Assembly (NCBI GenBank): GCA_941918925.1 | Contig: OW799233.1 | Coordinates: forward strand, 6,130,001 to 6,194,000 | Reading direction: 5' to 3' | DNA from: Phyto melanocephala | Taxonomy: Eukaryota; Arthropoda; Insecta; Diptera; Rhinophoridae | DNA length: 64,000 bases | In this document: piece after piece, positions 24,588 through 35,870 of the stretch | Numbering within the stretch: the stretch's first letter is position 1 | Layout: each line of letters starts with the position of its first letter | Notes under the pieces: model-generated | Seen by the model: the letters and a program-made list of their open reading frames with translations, nothing else | The model's database searches: none | Told to the model about the DNA's origin: nothing | Position numbers and translations under genes: made by a program

Positions 24588-24790
24588 AAAATATAGGGTG
24601 ATCCGAATTGAAGCACGTGATTTTACCGACATTTGGTTTTTGTAACACGCTGCTACGACACAAGCATCATGTCGTTTTATTGAAAAATCATTTTGGTGAG
24701 CAGTTAATATCGCGTTTCGGACTTAAATCTTTCAAATATTATCTAAAAGAACCACCTATAACGTGTTCCCGGATAACAATTGAATGAAAT
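24588..24790 (+). pseudogene. Tc/mariner-like transposase scrap
   Basis: Begins with a TIR-like TAGGGTGATCCGAATTGAAG and contains a short plus-strand frame FGEQLISRFGLKS, resembling the FGERxISRxGPxxWP block found upstream of the last catalytic aspartate in this superfamily. About 60 residues at most. Confidence 0.4.
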
Positions 24791-24843
24791 TATTAAATGT
24801 TACATACTGTAGTTTTGCATTATAATAAAGATTCACACACTTA

Positions 24844-24984
24844 CTGCCTGTTCAACGATGTCGAAAGAAAACCCAATCGAAATTTCATTCGTACAATTGT
24901 TTTTTTTTTTTTGTTTTTGTTTTCAACGTATTTGTACGAATAAAATTTCGCTTGGGTTTTCTTTCGACATCGTTGAACAGGCAG
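24844..24984. mobile_element. Palindromic MITE, 141 bp
   Basis: Arms CTGCCTGTTCAACGATGTCG (left) and its exact complement (right) continue inward as AAAGAAAACCCAA.CGAAATTT with a single visible mismatch; the loop is T-rich. It lies upstream of TMEM165. Such high arm identity implies a young copy or repair between arms. Confidence 0.75.
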
Positions 24985-25324
24985 CTAATTTCATTTTAAG
25001 CGTTTTATTTAAACTAGGTCTATTTGGACACCCTAATTAATTTAGTAAAAATATTAGCTTAAATTGCTAAAGTACATTGTATGAGTACAAAAAATAATAC
25101 TATATACTGTTTTTTTTTTTTTAATGGAATTTGAGGTGTGTTGTGTCGAATATTGAAGCAAGGTAATGAGTATTATTTTACGATATGTTTTGTTAAAGTA
25201 ATAAATGTTTTTCATTAATCAATTGTTTTTTGTGTATCACCAGAACAGAGAAAAAGAGCGTTCCAAAAAAGTTACTGAGTTTAAAATTTGTAACTTTTGA
25301 TTCTATTTATTTCATAAAACATTA

Positions 25325-25700
25325 TATTTATATACAGGGTGGACCAATAGTCACCGTAGAGTAATATAGTATAAAGCTGAAGAATAAATAATAGAGAAAT
25401 TGAAAACTGAACAAAGAACCAGAATAATAGAACTATTTAAATCAGCGGTCAATTATTTTAACGCAAAGAGCACATCGTCAACAGTTTTACGTCAGAATTC
25501 AGTCCTGTGCTTAGATTATCATTACCACCAACATGGTACCGTAAGATATTTTCCTCGAACCGGTAGTCTACGTTTGATTCACACTATTGAAAATATTGAA
25601 AGTGTAGAGCAAAGTGTTAACTTATTGGTCCAGACCAATTTGTTTTATAATAAAAAAAATTGTGAAATTTTTTTCTCATCAAAAGAACTTTTATATCGAC
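25325..25700 (+). pseudogene. Tc1/mariner-superfamily transposase N-terminal fragment
   Basis: After a TIR-like CAGGGTGGACCAATAGTCAC, the frame from 25400 gives MKTEQRTRIIELFKSAVNYF, then HGTVRYFPRTGSLRLIHTIENIESVEQSVN. This matches the layout of the helix-turn-helix region (start block, G-x-V-x-x-x-P-R-T-G-R, R-T-x-E-N-I) of Tc3/mariner-like transposases. The catalytic half is missing. Confidence 0.6.
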
Positions 25701-25928
25701 CCTTTCCGGAAGATTAGCCTTCTGTAGCCGTCGCCGAACTGTTGGAGCGCTAACAGAATTACCAATTTTGACAGATCTCTGTCTTGATGATTTGAATTGG
25801 TTTTTTTTTTCTGAAATTGAGACAATATACCAATGAAGTGTCGCAATGTTTTTAAAAGGCATTCTGAATGAAATAAAGTGATCTGTTAAGACTGAGCAAT
25901 TTTGTAATTTTTTGTAAAGACTTTCCAT
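25617..25928 (-). pseudogene. Tc1-like transposase fragment, opposite strand
   Basis: The minus-strand frame gives SSRQRSVKIGNSVSAPTVRR followed by RLQKANLPERVDIKVLLMRK, matching the second helix-turn-helix of Tc1 (VSxxTVRRRLxEAGLxGRVAxKKPLLxxK). It abuts the plus-strand fragment, so two different elements are joined here. No DDE residues follow. Confidence 0.6.
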
Positions 25929-26896
25929 TTTTACAAAGTTCTAGTTCTATGAATGTTGTTCTGTAGAACAGAGTGTAATTCGACCTACATATCTATAAAA
26001 AATTTAAAGCATACATAATTTTAATTCTTTAGAAATATGGAAGTAAAAAACTCGCTTCAATTATGAACTTGTGTTTAAATTGCACGTGTATATATCTGTG
26101 GATTGGAGCTAAAAGGGCCAATGTCACTTTTTTGCTAATTTGAGTTAATCATTACATTTTATTTGTTTTCTTGCTCTATTTCATTATGATAAGACCCAGA
26201 ACAGCTGTATAAATAAAATGCTGGTCAATGTCACTATGAAAGCATCTATAAAAGTTAAAGTTTAATTTCAATTTTCTCAAAAGTAAATATTTTGACATTG
26301 GCCCTTTTAGATCCAAGCCACAGATATTATTTTGATAAAAGTTTTTTACTATGAATAATAACAATGATATTCTTTATAACGGTACTTAACGTTTGTTTAA
26401 TCTTAGCCGATTTAGTGTTGCCAGACACATTTCTAAACTATTAAGAACGTGTTGTAAGCTAAAGTGACAAAAGGAATAACAAATGAAAGCTCAAAAGGGA
26501 CCTACTAGCGTATCTATTTTCTGATCAGGTGTGTAGATTTTGAATCCTTATAGTTAAAGAAGTCGATTTAGCTATTAACGGATAAACGGACCGTCATGTG
26601 AGCATTGAATTCAATTTTTTGAAGTCACACATATTTTACAAACTCGCATGTAATATAAATTTATTAGAAATTATTTCGAGAATTTTGCTATTTAAATTAA
26701 AATCAGCAATATTAACCCATTAGTGGCTGAGATATCAGCAAAAAAAAACACAGTTGCAGATCACAGATAACTTCATGACCCGTTTGTTAAATGTCACAAT
26801 AGGTTATAAATATAAGAACATTAATAAAAAATATTAATTCAATCGGATCGGCAGATATTGGCAAAAATACTTTTATTGAAATTGCAACAAAAAAAA
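25929..26896. other. Intergenic, weak repeat traces
   Basis: 26100-26330 contains an inverted pair (AAAAGGGCCAATGTCA / TGACATTGGCCCTTTT) about 150 bp apart, a probable short foldback. 26540-26640 keeps a faint Helentron-like GTTGAATTCAATTTTTTGAAG block. Confidence 0.45.
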
Positions 26897-29302
26897 ACAA
26901 GTAAGAGCACTATATTCGGCTGTGCCGAATCTTTTATACCCACCACCAATTTTGTGTACATTTAAAGCACAATATTTATTATTTTGTTAATCATTATGGA
27001 ATAATCTCTTTATAATAAAATATGTATCACTTTCTTTGTAGAGGGTGGTTAAATTTTAAGGGCCCATGTTGAAGGTGAACTACACCTAGTCTTTAAATTT
27101 GTTTTCTGCATTTCACTTGACATTTCTCAATCTCAAACTTACTCATTTTGATCCGTGGAAAGATACGCAAATGAGCAACGCTTTAAAGTTATTCAGGTTT
27201 TTTATAAAAATGGGCGTTCAAATCAAAATGCATTTTGTGCACTTCGTAATTCTTTTGATCAACATAATCGTTCAAATTCGTCCACAATCGGGAGAATTGT
27301 AAAAAATATTTAAATTTCTGCAAAACAGGTCTGTATAAAATGTTAGAAAATCTGTGAATGCCTTCTTAGTTCGTTGAATGGGAACTATTGCTGTTTTTTG
27401 CGATAGTGTGGCAAAAGAGCAGTCAACCTCGACTCATCATCATGCCCAATAATTGAGCATCAACATTGTCATTGAAAATTTGGACCATCAGATAGAGGAG
27501 TGGCGCCAAGGATGGGGGGGGCCATTTGGCCGATATTTTGTTAAATACATAATTGAACCATACAAATATTATCATTATAAAAAGAAATGATAATAATATC
27601 CTAAATAATTTGTGTTTTATTTAAATTCAACATCGGTCCTTAAATGAAATGAAATTCAATGAAAGTGTGTTAAAGTAGCTGTGTCAATAAAGTTTCTACT
27701 AATAAATACAACTTAAATATTTCAATATAGTCCTTTATTTTCCCAAAAACTTTGTCAATAGAGAAATTACATGAATTTAAGGTAAGCCGTTGTATGGGAG
27801 GTAGGCGTTAAAGTGGCCGTGTCACCTAAACTTTTTGGCACAACAATAACATTGATTAGAAGGATATACACAGCAAATTTGATCATCATACCTCTGATTT
27901 TGGCGGTTTTATGAGCTTTTAAATTTCATTAACGGTAGATTACGTGAAAAGTGGGCGTTATAGTAGGCGTGTCAAAGTTGTTTTGGCGAATGAGTACAAC
28001 TTAGGTGTTTCAATATAGCCCTTTATTAATCCAAAATCATTATTAATAGAGAAATTAGAGGAATTTTGAGTAAAACGTTATATGGGAGGTGGGCGTAAAA
28101 GTGGGCGTGGCAACTCAATTTTCTAGCTCAGTAATGACATTGCCTAGGGGGATATACGTAGCAAATTTTATCATCATACCTCTTATTTTGGCGGTTTTAT
28201 GAGCTTTTAAATTTCATTAACGGTATATAACGTGAAAAGTGGGCGTTATAGTAGGCGTGTCAAAGTTATTTTTGCGAATGAGTACAACTTAGGTGTTTCA
28301 TTATAGTCCTTTATTATTTCAAAATCTTTATTAATAGAGGAATTATATGAATTTTAAGTAAAACGTTATATGGGAGGTGGGCGTAAAAGTGGGCGTGGCG
28401 CCTTAATTTTCTGGCGCAGTAATGACATTGCCTAAAATGATATACGTAGCGAATTTGATCATCATACCTCTAATTTTGGCGGTTTTATGAGCTTTTAAAT
28501 TTCATTAACGGTATATAACGTGAAAAGTGGGCGTTATAGTGGGCGTGTCAAAGTTGTATTTTCGAATGAGTACAAATGAGATGTTTCAATATAGCCCTTT
28601 ATTATTCCAAAATCTACATAAATTGAGAAATTATATGAATTTTGGGTAAAACGTTATATGGGAGGTGGGCGTAAAAGTGGGCGTGGCACATTGATTTTCC
28701 GTTACAAAAAAGCGTCTAACCAATAAGCAAAGTGTGCAAAATTTCAGAGTCGTACATCCAATTTTGTTGCTTTTATGACGTTTTTGTTTTTAAATATACC
28801 GAAAAATACACTGTGCGGTATAAATTTTCGTACATTTTGATCGATAACTCCTCTCATAATGCATAGATTTAGATAATTTTCGGGGAAAAATATTGTTTTT
28901 ACTCAGGAAATATATATTCGAAGTTTTATGAGTCTACGTTAATGCGTTTGGACACAATTCCATTTTATTCGATGTTTGAAGGACACGGTTTTTTCGACCT
29001 ACTCCTGTTTTTCGAGCTATAACTCTCTTCCTAATATTCCGATTTAGCCCATTTTCAATACCAAACAAACCTTGTCTATAAGAAAGATTCTGGCAAAATT
29101 TGAGCCCCCTAGCTTTTTCGGTGCGACCTCTATCGTGCTTTCAACAGACGGACAGACGGACGGACATAGCTAGATCGTCATAAAATCAAACCCTGATTCA
29201 GAATATATATACTTTATGGGGTCTAAAATGGATATTTCGATGTGTTACAAACGGAATGACAAAATGAATATACCCCCACCATTTTTTTGGTGGCGGGTAT
29301 AA
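26897..29302 (+). mobile_element. Helentron-like element, family B, 2.4 kb
   Basis: Begins ACAAGTAAGAGCACTATATTCGG with hairpin ATTCGGCTGTGCCGAAT and ends with hairpin ATACCCCCACCATTTTTTTG...GGCGGGTAT. Near the right end lie a GTCY microsatellite (CAGACGGACAGACGGACGGA), CTAGATCGTC and ATATATACTTTATGGGGTC. A TIR-bearing Tc/mariner remnant (AGGGTGGTTAAATTTTAAGG, 27042) sits in the first 600 bp, and a tandem array fills 27665-28690. Noncoding throughout. Confidence 0.65.
27665..28690. repeat. ~287-bp tandem array inside the family B element
   Basis: About 3.5 units with period 285-288 bp; the anchor ATGGGAGGTGGGCGTAAAAG recurs at about 27795, 28080, 28367 and 28655. Each unit also holds CATTAACGGTATATAACGTG and a TATAGTCCTTTATTATTCC-like block. 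Two to three diverged units appear in each arm of the inverted duplication. Confidence 0.75.
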
Positions 29303-32014
29303 AAATAAACCAGTTATCAAAATATAGATTTGATTACACAAAATAATAGACCAGTTCAAGGTAGCACATTATATTTTATTATATCGTATATTTTATATTA
29401 ATATGATAACTAGCTGAACACAGATCGCTTTGCTGGTCCTCAGAAAGTTTTATGTTATTCACAAAGATTGCTGTATCAGTAACATTTTTTTGCACAAACT
29501 ACAAAGGAATTTTATAGGGGTTTGTGAAAACGAAAATGACCGAAGTTTGTTGACAAAAATTAACTAGAGTAATGATTTGTGCCCAACTTTACATATAGTT
29601 GTACACACAGTCTTATGAGGTTTAAGATTTAAAAATATTAAAAAAAATGTGCATCAGTAGATTTAAAATAAGTATTTGAATATTTAAAATACATATTTTA
29701 ACAAATTTTTTTTTTATCTATCTATTTTTTTGTAAAGGGTGGTTAAATTTTAAGGGCCACAGGGTGATTCAAAATAGACATGCTCAGCATTTTGCTAAAA
29801 CAGGAACTTTATTAGTAAGATTTTGATTTTTAAAGTTCTATAACCTTTTACTTTTAGAAGATTTTCAAACGAAATAAATTTTGTATAATTTTAAAATTTG
29901 TTAGCCATTAATATATGAAAATAAATTGTTTATAATGATATTTATTTAGTTGTTGGGTTTATATTTTATGCTGGTTTATATAAATTCAAAATTAAACAAA
30001 TTGTTGGTTGGGTTTTTGAAAAAGTTTTTTATGGTTTTTTGTTTTATTTTTGAATTCTCATTTTGTTAATGAGAATTTAAAAATATAACTTATAAAAATT
30101 TTAAACTATCCCCTTTTTGATACCTTTTTTGGGGAATTTAAAGCAAGAGCCAAGTAGATTAATGTAAGAATGACGTAGCTAAGCTATAATATATGTGTAA
30201 TAGTAAAGTCCTTGAAAAATATGTTAGTATGTAAGGAAAACAGTAGAAATGTATTAGCTTTCTAGATTAAGAAACTAAATTTTATGTAATGAATTTAATG
30301 GGAATTAATAAAATATCAATCAATATCAATAAACTTTTTCAAGAATTTGGGTAAAGGTTTACTGATGATCTGGCATAAGCACCAGTGAAATGCATATAAA
30401 CCAGCTTAAACCCAACAACCAAATAAATATAATTGAAAAATTATGGGAGAATATCCCAAAAAATTTAGTAAATTAACTTATAGAAGATTTTATTTTTCAT
30501 TTGCCCTTATAAACATTTCGTGTTAACCAACGGTTAGCCAAATGTTAAAGGGATTAGAAAAATAAAATAAATTCAAAATTAAACAAATTGTTGGTTGGGT
30601 TTTTGAAAAAGTTTTTTATGGTTTTTTGTTTTATTTTTGAATTCTCATTTTGTTAATGAGAATTTAAAAATATAACTTATAAAAATTTTAAACTTTTTCA
30701 AGAATTTGGGTAAAGGTTTACTGATGATCTGGCATAAGCACCAGTGAAATGCATATAAACCAGCTTAAACCCAACAACCAAATAAATATAATTGAAAAAT
30801 TATGGGAGAATATCCCAAAAAATTTAGTAAATTGTTTATAATGTTTAGAAATAATTTTTTTTATATCTTTAGGTCTAAATTTTCCTAAATTCCTTTTTTT
30901 AATACACCATAACTTCTAGAAAACAAAAGATAACAAAAAGAAATTAGCACCGTTTAGTAGATAAAACTCTCCTCTATACCTCTATACCCCATTTTATACC
31001 CGTTACGATCCGACCGTGATCAGCAGACCAATTTTTGTGACACAAGGTCAAATATTTTTTGCAAAATTTTAGTAAAAGAGCTAAACAAATTTTTTTGTAA
31101 TGTGTTTTTTTGAAGTATTTGAGTTTTTATATCCGCCACCAAAAAAATGGTATGTATATTCTTAATCGGAGTTTTATTTGACGACGATCTAGCTATGTCC
31201 GTCCGTCTGTCCGTCTGTTAAAAGCGCGATAGAGGTCCTATCGAAAAAGCTAGTGGGCTCAAATTTTGCCAGAATATGTCTTATACACAAGGTTTGTTTG
31301 GAATAGAAAATTGGCTAAATCGGAGTATAAGGAAGAAAGAAAAATTGCCTAAATGCATGTATTAGGAAGGGAGTTAGAGATCAAAATGTACGAAAATTTA
31401 TACCGCGCAGTGTATTTTCCAATATGTTAAAAATTTTAAACCTAATAAGAGTGACAAATTTAGATCTACGATTCTGAAATTTTGCAGGAATTGCTTTTTG
31501 GTCAAAGGCTTTCTTCTGACGGAAAATAAATGTGACACGCCAACCTCCCATACAACGTTTTCTCTTAAATTCTTATAATTTCTCTATAAATCGAATAATA
31601 AAGGACTTTATTGAAATATCTAAGTTGTATTTATTAGCATAAATAACTTCGATACACCTACTATAACGCTCACTTTCCACGTTATTTACTGTTAATGAAA
31701 TTTAAATTTATAAAACCGACAAAATTAGAGGTATGATGATAAAATTTGCTACGGAAATCCTTCTAGTCAATGTTATTGTTATGCCAGAAAATTTAGGTGA
31801 CACGCCCACTCTTACGCCCACATCCTATATAATGCTTTATTTCAAATTCATATAATTTCTCAATGAATAAATATTTTGGAAGAATTACGGACTATATTGA
31901 AATATCTAAGTTGTATTTATTAGCAGAAATTTTATTGACACGCTTACTTTAACGCCCATTTTCACTGAAACACTTAATTTACGAAAACATTTTACCAGCA
32001 TATTCAAGTTATAA

Positions 32015-32496
32015 AGGGTGGTTAAATTTTAAGGGCCGATGTTGATTTTGAATAAAACACAAATTATTTAGGAAATTATTATCATTTCTTTTTTAATGAT
32101 AATATTTGTATGGTTCAATTATGTATGGAACAAAATATCGGCCAAATAGCCCCGCGACCTCAACGGCACACCTCGATCCGATAGTCCAAATTTTAAATAA
32201 CATTGCTGATGCTCAATTGTTTGGCACGATGATGAGTCGAAGTTGACTGTTTTTTTGCCACACTATCGCGATAAACAGCAATGCTTCTCATTTAACGAAT
32301 TTAGAAGGCATTCATAGATGTTCTAACATTTTATACAGACCTGGGGCCGAATTACGGCATTCGATATCGATCGAAATTTTACTCGAACGATCGAGTATGC
32401 TTTAGGTATATAGATTCTAATAAGAGTTTTCAAATTTCGATCACGTTCGAGTGCCGTAATTCGGCCTCTGTTTTAAATTTAAAATTTAACCACCCT
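32015..32496 (-). mobile_element. 482-bp TIR element with transposase C-terminal remnant
   Basis: Flanked by inverted AGGGTGGTTAAATTTTAA ends. A minus-strand frame keeps SRGYLADILFHT then stop, resembling the SRGGHLxDIIF C-terminus of Tc/mariner-like transposases, followed by ACAAATATTATCAT. A second palindrome (32343-32466) is nested inside. The identical 482-bp copy is at 59291-59772. Confidence 0.6.
32343..32466. mobile_element. Nested foldback GGGGCCGAATTACGGC
   Basis: Arms GGGGCCGAATTACGGCATTC and its near complement at the right enclose ATCGATCGAAATTTTACTCG-type sequence. A decayed relative, GGCGAATTACGACATTTGC, occurs at 16518. Noncoding. Confidence 0.6.
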
Positions 32497-32640
32497 CTAC
32501 AAAGAAAGAGATGTATATTTTATTATAAAGAGATTATTCCAAGCGATTAACAAAATAATAATTATTGTGCTTTAAATGTACACAAAATTGGTGGTGGGTT
32601 TGAAAGATTCGGCACAGCCGAATATAGTGCTCTTACTTGT

Positions 32641-34400
32641 TCTATTTAGTATAAACAAAAGTAAATCTTATCAAAATAACTATTAAAAGTAGACGTGATA
32701 AGAAGAGAGTAAGAATAATGGCCACACTTTATCTATTGACAAATTTTTATTTTTTTAGAAAACCGTGCTGAAATTAATTGCTCGAAATGAGGTTGTAAAA
32801 AGCCTGTTTTCGGCAAAGTGCAAGCTTTGTTTAATTTCCAACATCCTAATTCTAGTCCCCTTTGTAAAAAATCTTATCTAAAAGATAAAAACCACAAAAC
32901 CTTTTATCTATTTGATTGTTGCTCAGCAAGATTTTTTGGCGGCCTGTAACTTTTTAAATTATATTTTTTTAAATTGTTTTGTTTTTTTGTTTTACACGTT
33001 CTATTGGGTATAAGAGCTTTTTTTAATGATTGTAAATTTGGAAATTTTAAATGCATTTTTGTTTTGCATCATGGACGCTTACTTCCTATATTTAGAAAAT
33101 AACATGTTCCTTTTTTATGCAGCAGGTGGATTTATTGTTTTTTGTTTTTCACATCCATAAACACCAAACATCTATAGGTTTGGCAGATATACATATATAT
33201 TGAAATATGTAAAATATACATATATTTAAATAAAAATCGTTAATAATTACTTTATAAATTGAACTTACATGCAAATACAAACAACTCGTTAATAAAATAC
33301 ACATGTGAATGCACTAATAATGTAAGGTTATTTTATAATTTATTTCAATAATAAAACAATTATTTTTTATTTAGGGAAAACACTTGAAAATTAAAGCAAA
33401 ACACGTTTAAGATAAGATACATCCAAATACATTAAAACAATTTTTTTTATATAAATTTATTAATAAATTTAAATCAAATATTGTAATCACTGTGAAAAAG
33501 GAATGAGTAATACTTAATCCACACAAGTTATTCATTTGTAAGTCTGTTGGTTAGTTTTAAAAACTGTTTACATTACATAATTGTTTTAGAAACTATTGCA
33601 ATTGCACTTGTTTGTAACAATCAGGGTTAAGTAAACATTAAAAGTTGTATTAGGAATACACACAGATAGGTATAATTAAAAAATAAGCATTTGCCAATTA
33701 TTACAAAGCGTATACATTCAATTAATTACTATAACTGAAATGTGCAGTTCGTTTACTAAATAATAAACAAGTTTTGGTAATTTATTTCTATATATTTATA
33801 TAATTAAGACAAACAACCATTTAAAAATAAAAAAAATTTTAAAATAAATTCAAATAAATTGTTAGCATGTAGATAAAATACGATAGTTAAAGTTAACCTA
33901 CTCTGGATTTAAGCATGTAAAAAGTGGGTCAGAAAAAACTTATACACACTGTTCCAACGAAAACATCCTAAGTCCAATGATTTGTTGTTTATTGTGATTT
34001 TTTTTAAATCTTTCAACTTCGACTGTTATTTCGGTCAAAAATAATTAAAACTTTACAAAAAAAAATTCAATATGGACTTAAAAAAAATAACAAAATATAT
34101 AAAAGTTCATCATAACACTGTTTAAAACCCATTAAAAAGTTTAAGGAAGACATGAACATTGAAAGAAAATGTTTTAAGATATTTGTAAGGCAAAAGAAGT
34201 CAAAAAAATCTTTTGAAGAGCACCGAACACTTCTATCAGAAATAAACTCCGATTCTTTTGTGCACAGAGCCAAATGCTGGGTTAAAGTGGTATAAAGTTC
34301 AGATCGCAGAGCGAGCGTATACCTGATACCAAATTTTATAAACAAGATACTATGTTGGAAGGACATTGTTTTTTGACTTACGACCCATAACTCTCTTTTT
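32641..34400. other. Intergenic, no feature recognised
   Basis: Very AT-rich with no sustained coding frame. Short frames near 34067-34366 show no family resemblance. Confidence 0.5.
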
Positions 34401-34420
34401 AATATACATTTAGCCCATAA

Positions 34421-34630
34421 TAATATTCTGGAAAAATTGGATCCGCTAGTTTTTATTTGTTTTGAGCTCTATCGTGCTTTCAACAGACAGACGGACGAAG
34501 CTAGATCGTCCTAAAATGAAACCAGGACTCAGAAAATATATACTTTATGTGGTTTAAAATGGATTTTTCGATGTGTTACAAACGAATTGACAAAATGAAT
34601 ATACCCCCAACATTTTTTTTGCGGTAGGTA
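34421..34630 (+). repeat. Family B 3'-end fragment
   Basis: Keeps GTGCTTTCAACAGACAGACG, CTAGATCGTC, ATATATACTTTATGTGGT and a mutated end hairpin (ATACCCCCAACATTTTTTTT). Diverged compared with 28680-29302. Confidence 0.6.
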
Positions 34631-35270
34631 CACAAACAAAACTTGATTGCAAAAAAAAAAATTTCAAATATTTGGTTGTTTTTATTACTGTTCTTGTAGG
34701 TTTTATTCGTTAATTGGTATTATAGACTTGAATAAATTATATAAATAGCGTATTATTTAGATATATAGTATTCAAATATGTATTCATTAAAGAAATTTAA
34801 AAGTTGTATTTATTAAATTTTTTGTTTACAGAAAACCGCTACTTTTGGATCACAAAAGCATTTTGTTTTAAATAAGAGAAAAAATCCACTTTACGTCAGC
34901 AATATCGGTCTATTTAAACAAAGGTAGAACTCAAACCAAAAAAACTTTTAATGAAAAAACAAACACTTGTTATGTTAACATTAATATATGGCATATAATT
35001 TAGCAGTTATCATTTATTACTTAATATTTTATTTTAAATTAAGCCATATTTTTATTTATTTTTATTAAACGACGAAATTAAAATTAATATTAGAAAACTT
35101 ACTTTTCTCAAAGTGCAAATTGCAAATACGAATAAATGAATGGAATGAAAACAGAAAAAGGGTAAGAAAATAACAAAATGTCAATATATAGTTGTGTTGC
35201 CAGACCGATATTTTGAAGAAATGTCGATAAAACAGGTTTCGTAGAATTTTGTTAAAGTTTTTGTTGCTTA

Positions 35271-35870
35271 CCCTACGTTGCCACAGGCAAGTATTTACTT
35301 GCAAGTAGTGTATACGTATTACTAACGAAAATCAGGAGAAATGCCAAAAAAAACACAAAAATTTTTTGAGTGGCTACACAGCACAGTGCAAGTTCATTTT
35401 TAAAATGTCGTCAACAAATAAACTTCAAACTAATTTAAAACAAATGGCGCTGCTTCAATTGGTAATTAAGTGTTGTCAATAGCAACTATTGAACGTTACC
35501 TTTAGACATATAACTTTTTAATATATTTTTTTTTTATTAAATTTTGATATTTATATTAAAACTTACATTTTAAATGAATATTTATATATTTTTTTAATAT
35601 TCTTCATATACATATATACATATTTATTAAAAAAATTAGCTGAATTATTTACCACAATTGTATGATATATTATTGAGTTAACAAAAAACTCAGTATTAGA
35701 CAACACTGTTTTTCGGCTTGTCACTTTACTTGCCGTAACTGTAAAAATTTTACTTGCTTAAAAATTTCTTCGCAAGCTGAGTCGCAGGTTGCCAAAGTGT
35801 AGTTGTGTTAGTAAAAAAGTGTTAGTGTATTGGTTTTTTTTCACTTGCACTTGCATGTGGCAACGGTAGG
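35271..35870. mobile_element. 600-bp TIR element, Harbinger-type MITE candidate
   Basis: Left end CCCTACGTTGCCACAGGCAAG and right end (reverse complement) CCTACCGTTGCCACATGCAAG are inverted, flanked on both sides by TTA, the preferred PIF/Harbinger target. Noncoding inside. Confidence 0.55.

Larger units (their letters stand above)
29478..32640 (-). repeat. Inverted duplication, left arm (3.16 kb)
   Basis: Read on the minus strand it matches 59147-61728 almost base for base, from the ACAAGTAAGAGCAC terminus at 32640 to AGTAAC at 29478. It consists of a family B element (31127-32640), a nested TIR element (32015-32496) and about 1.1 kb of noncoding sequence. It is longer than the other arm by ~580 bp because of an internal duplication and insertion near 29982-30834. 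Confidence 0.8.
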
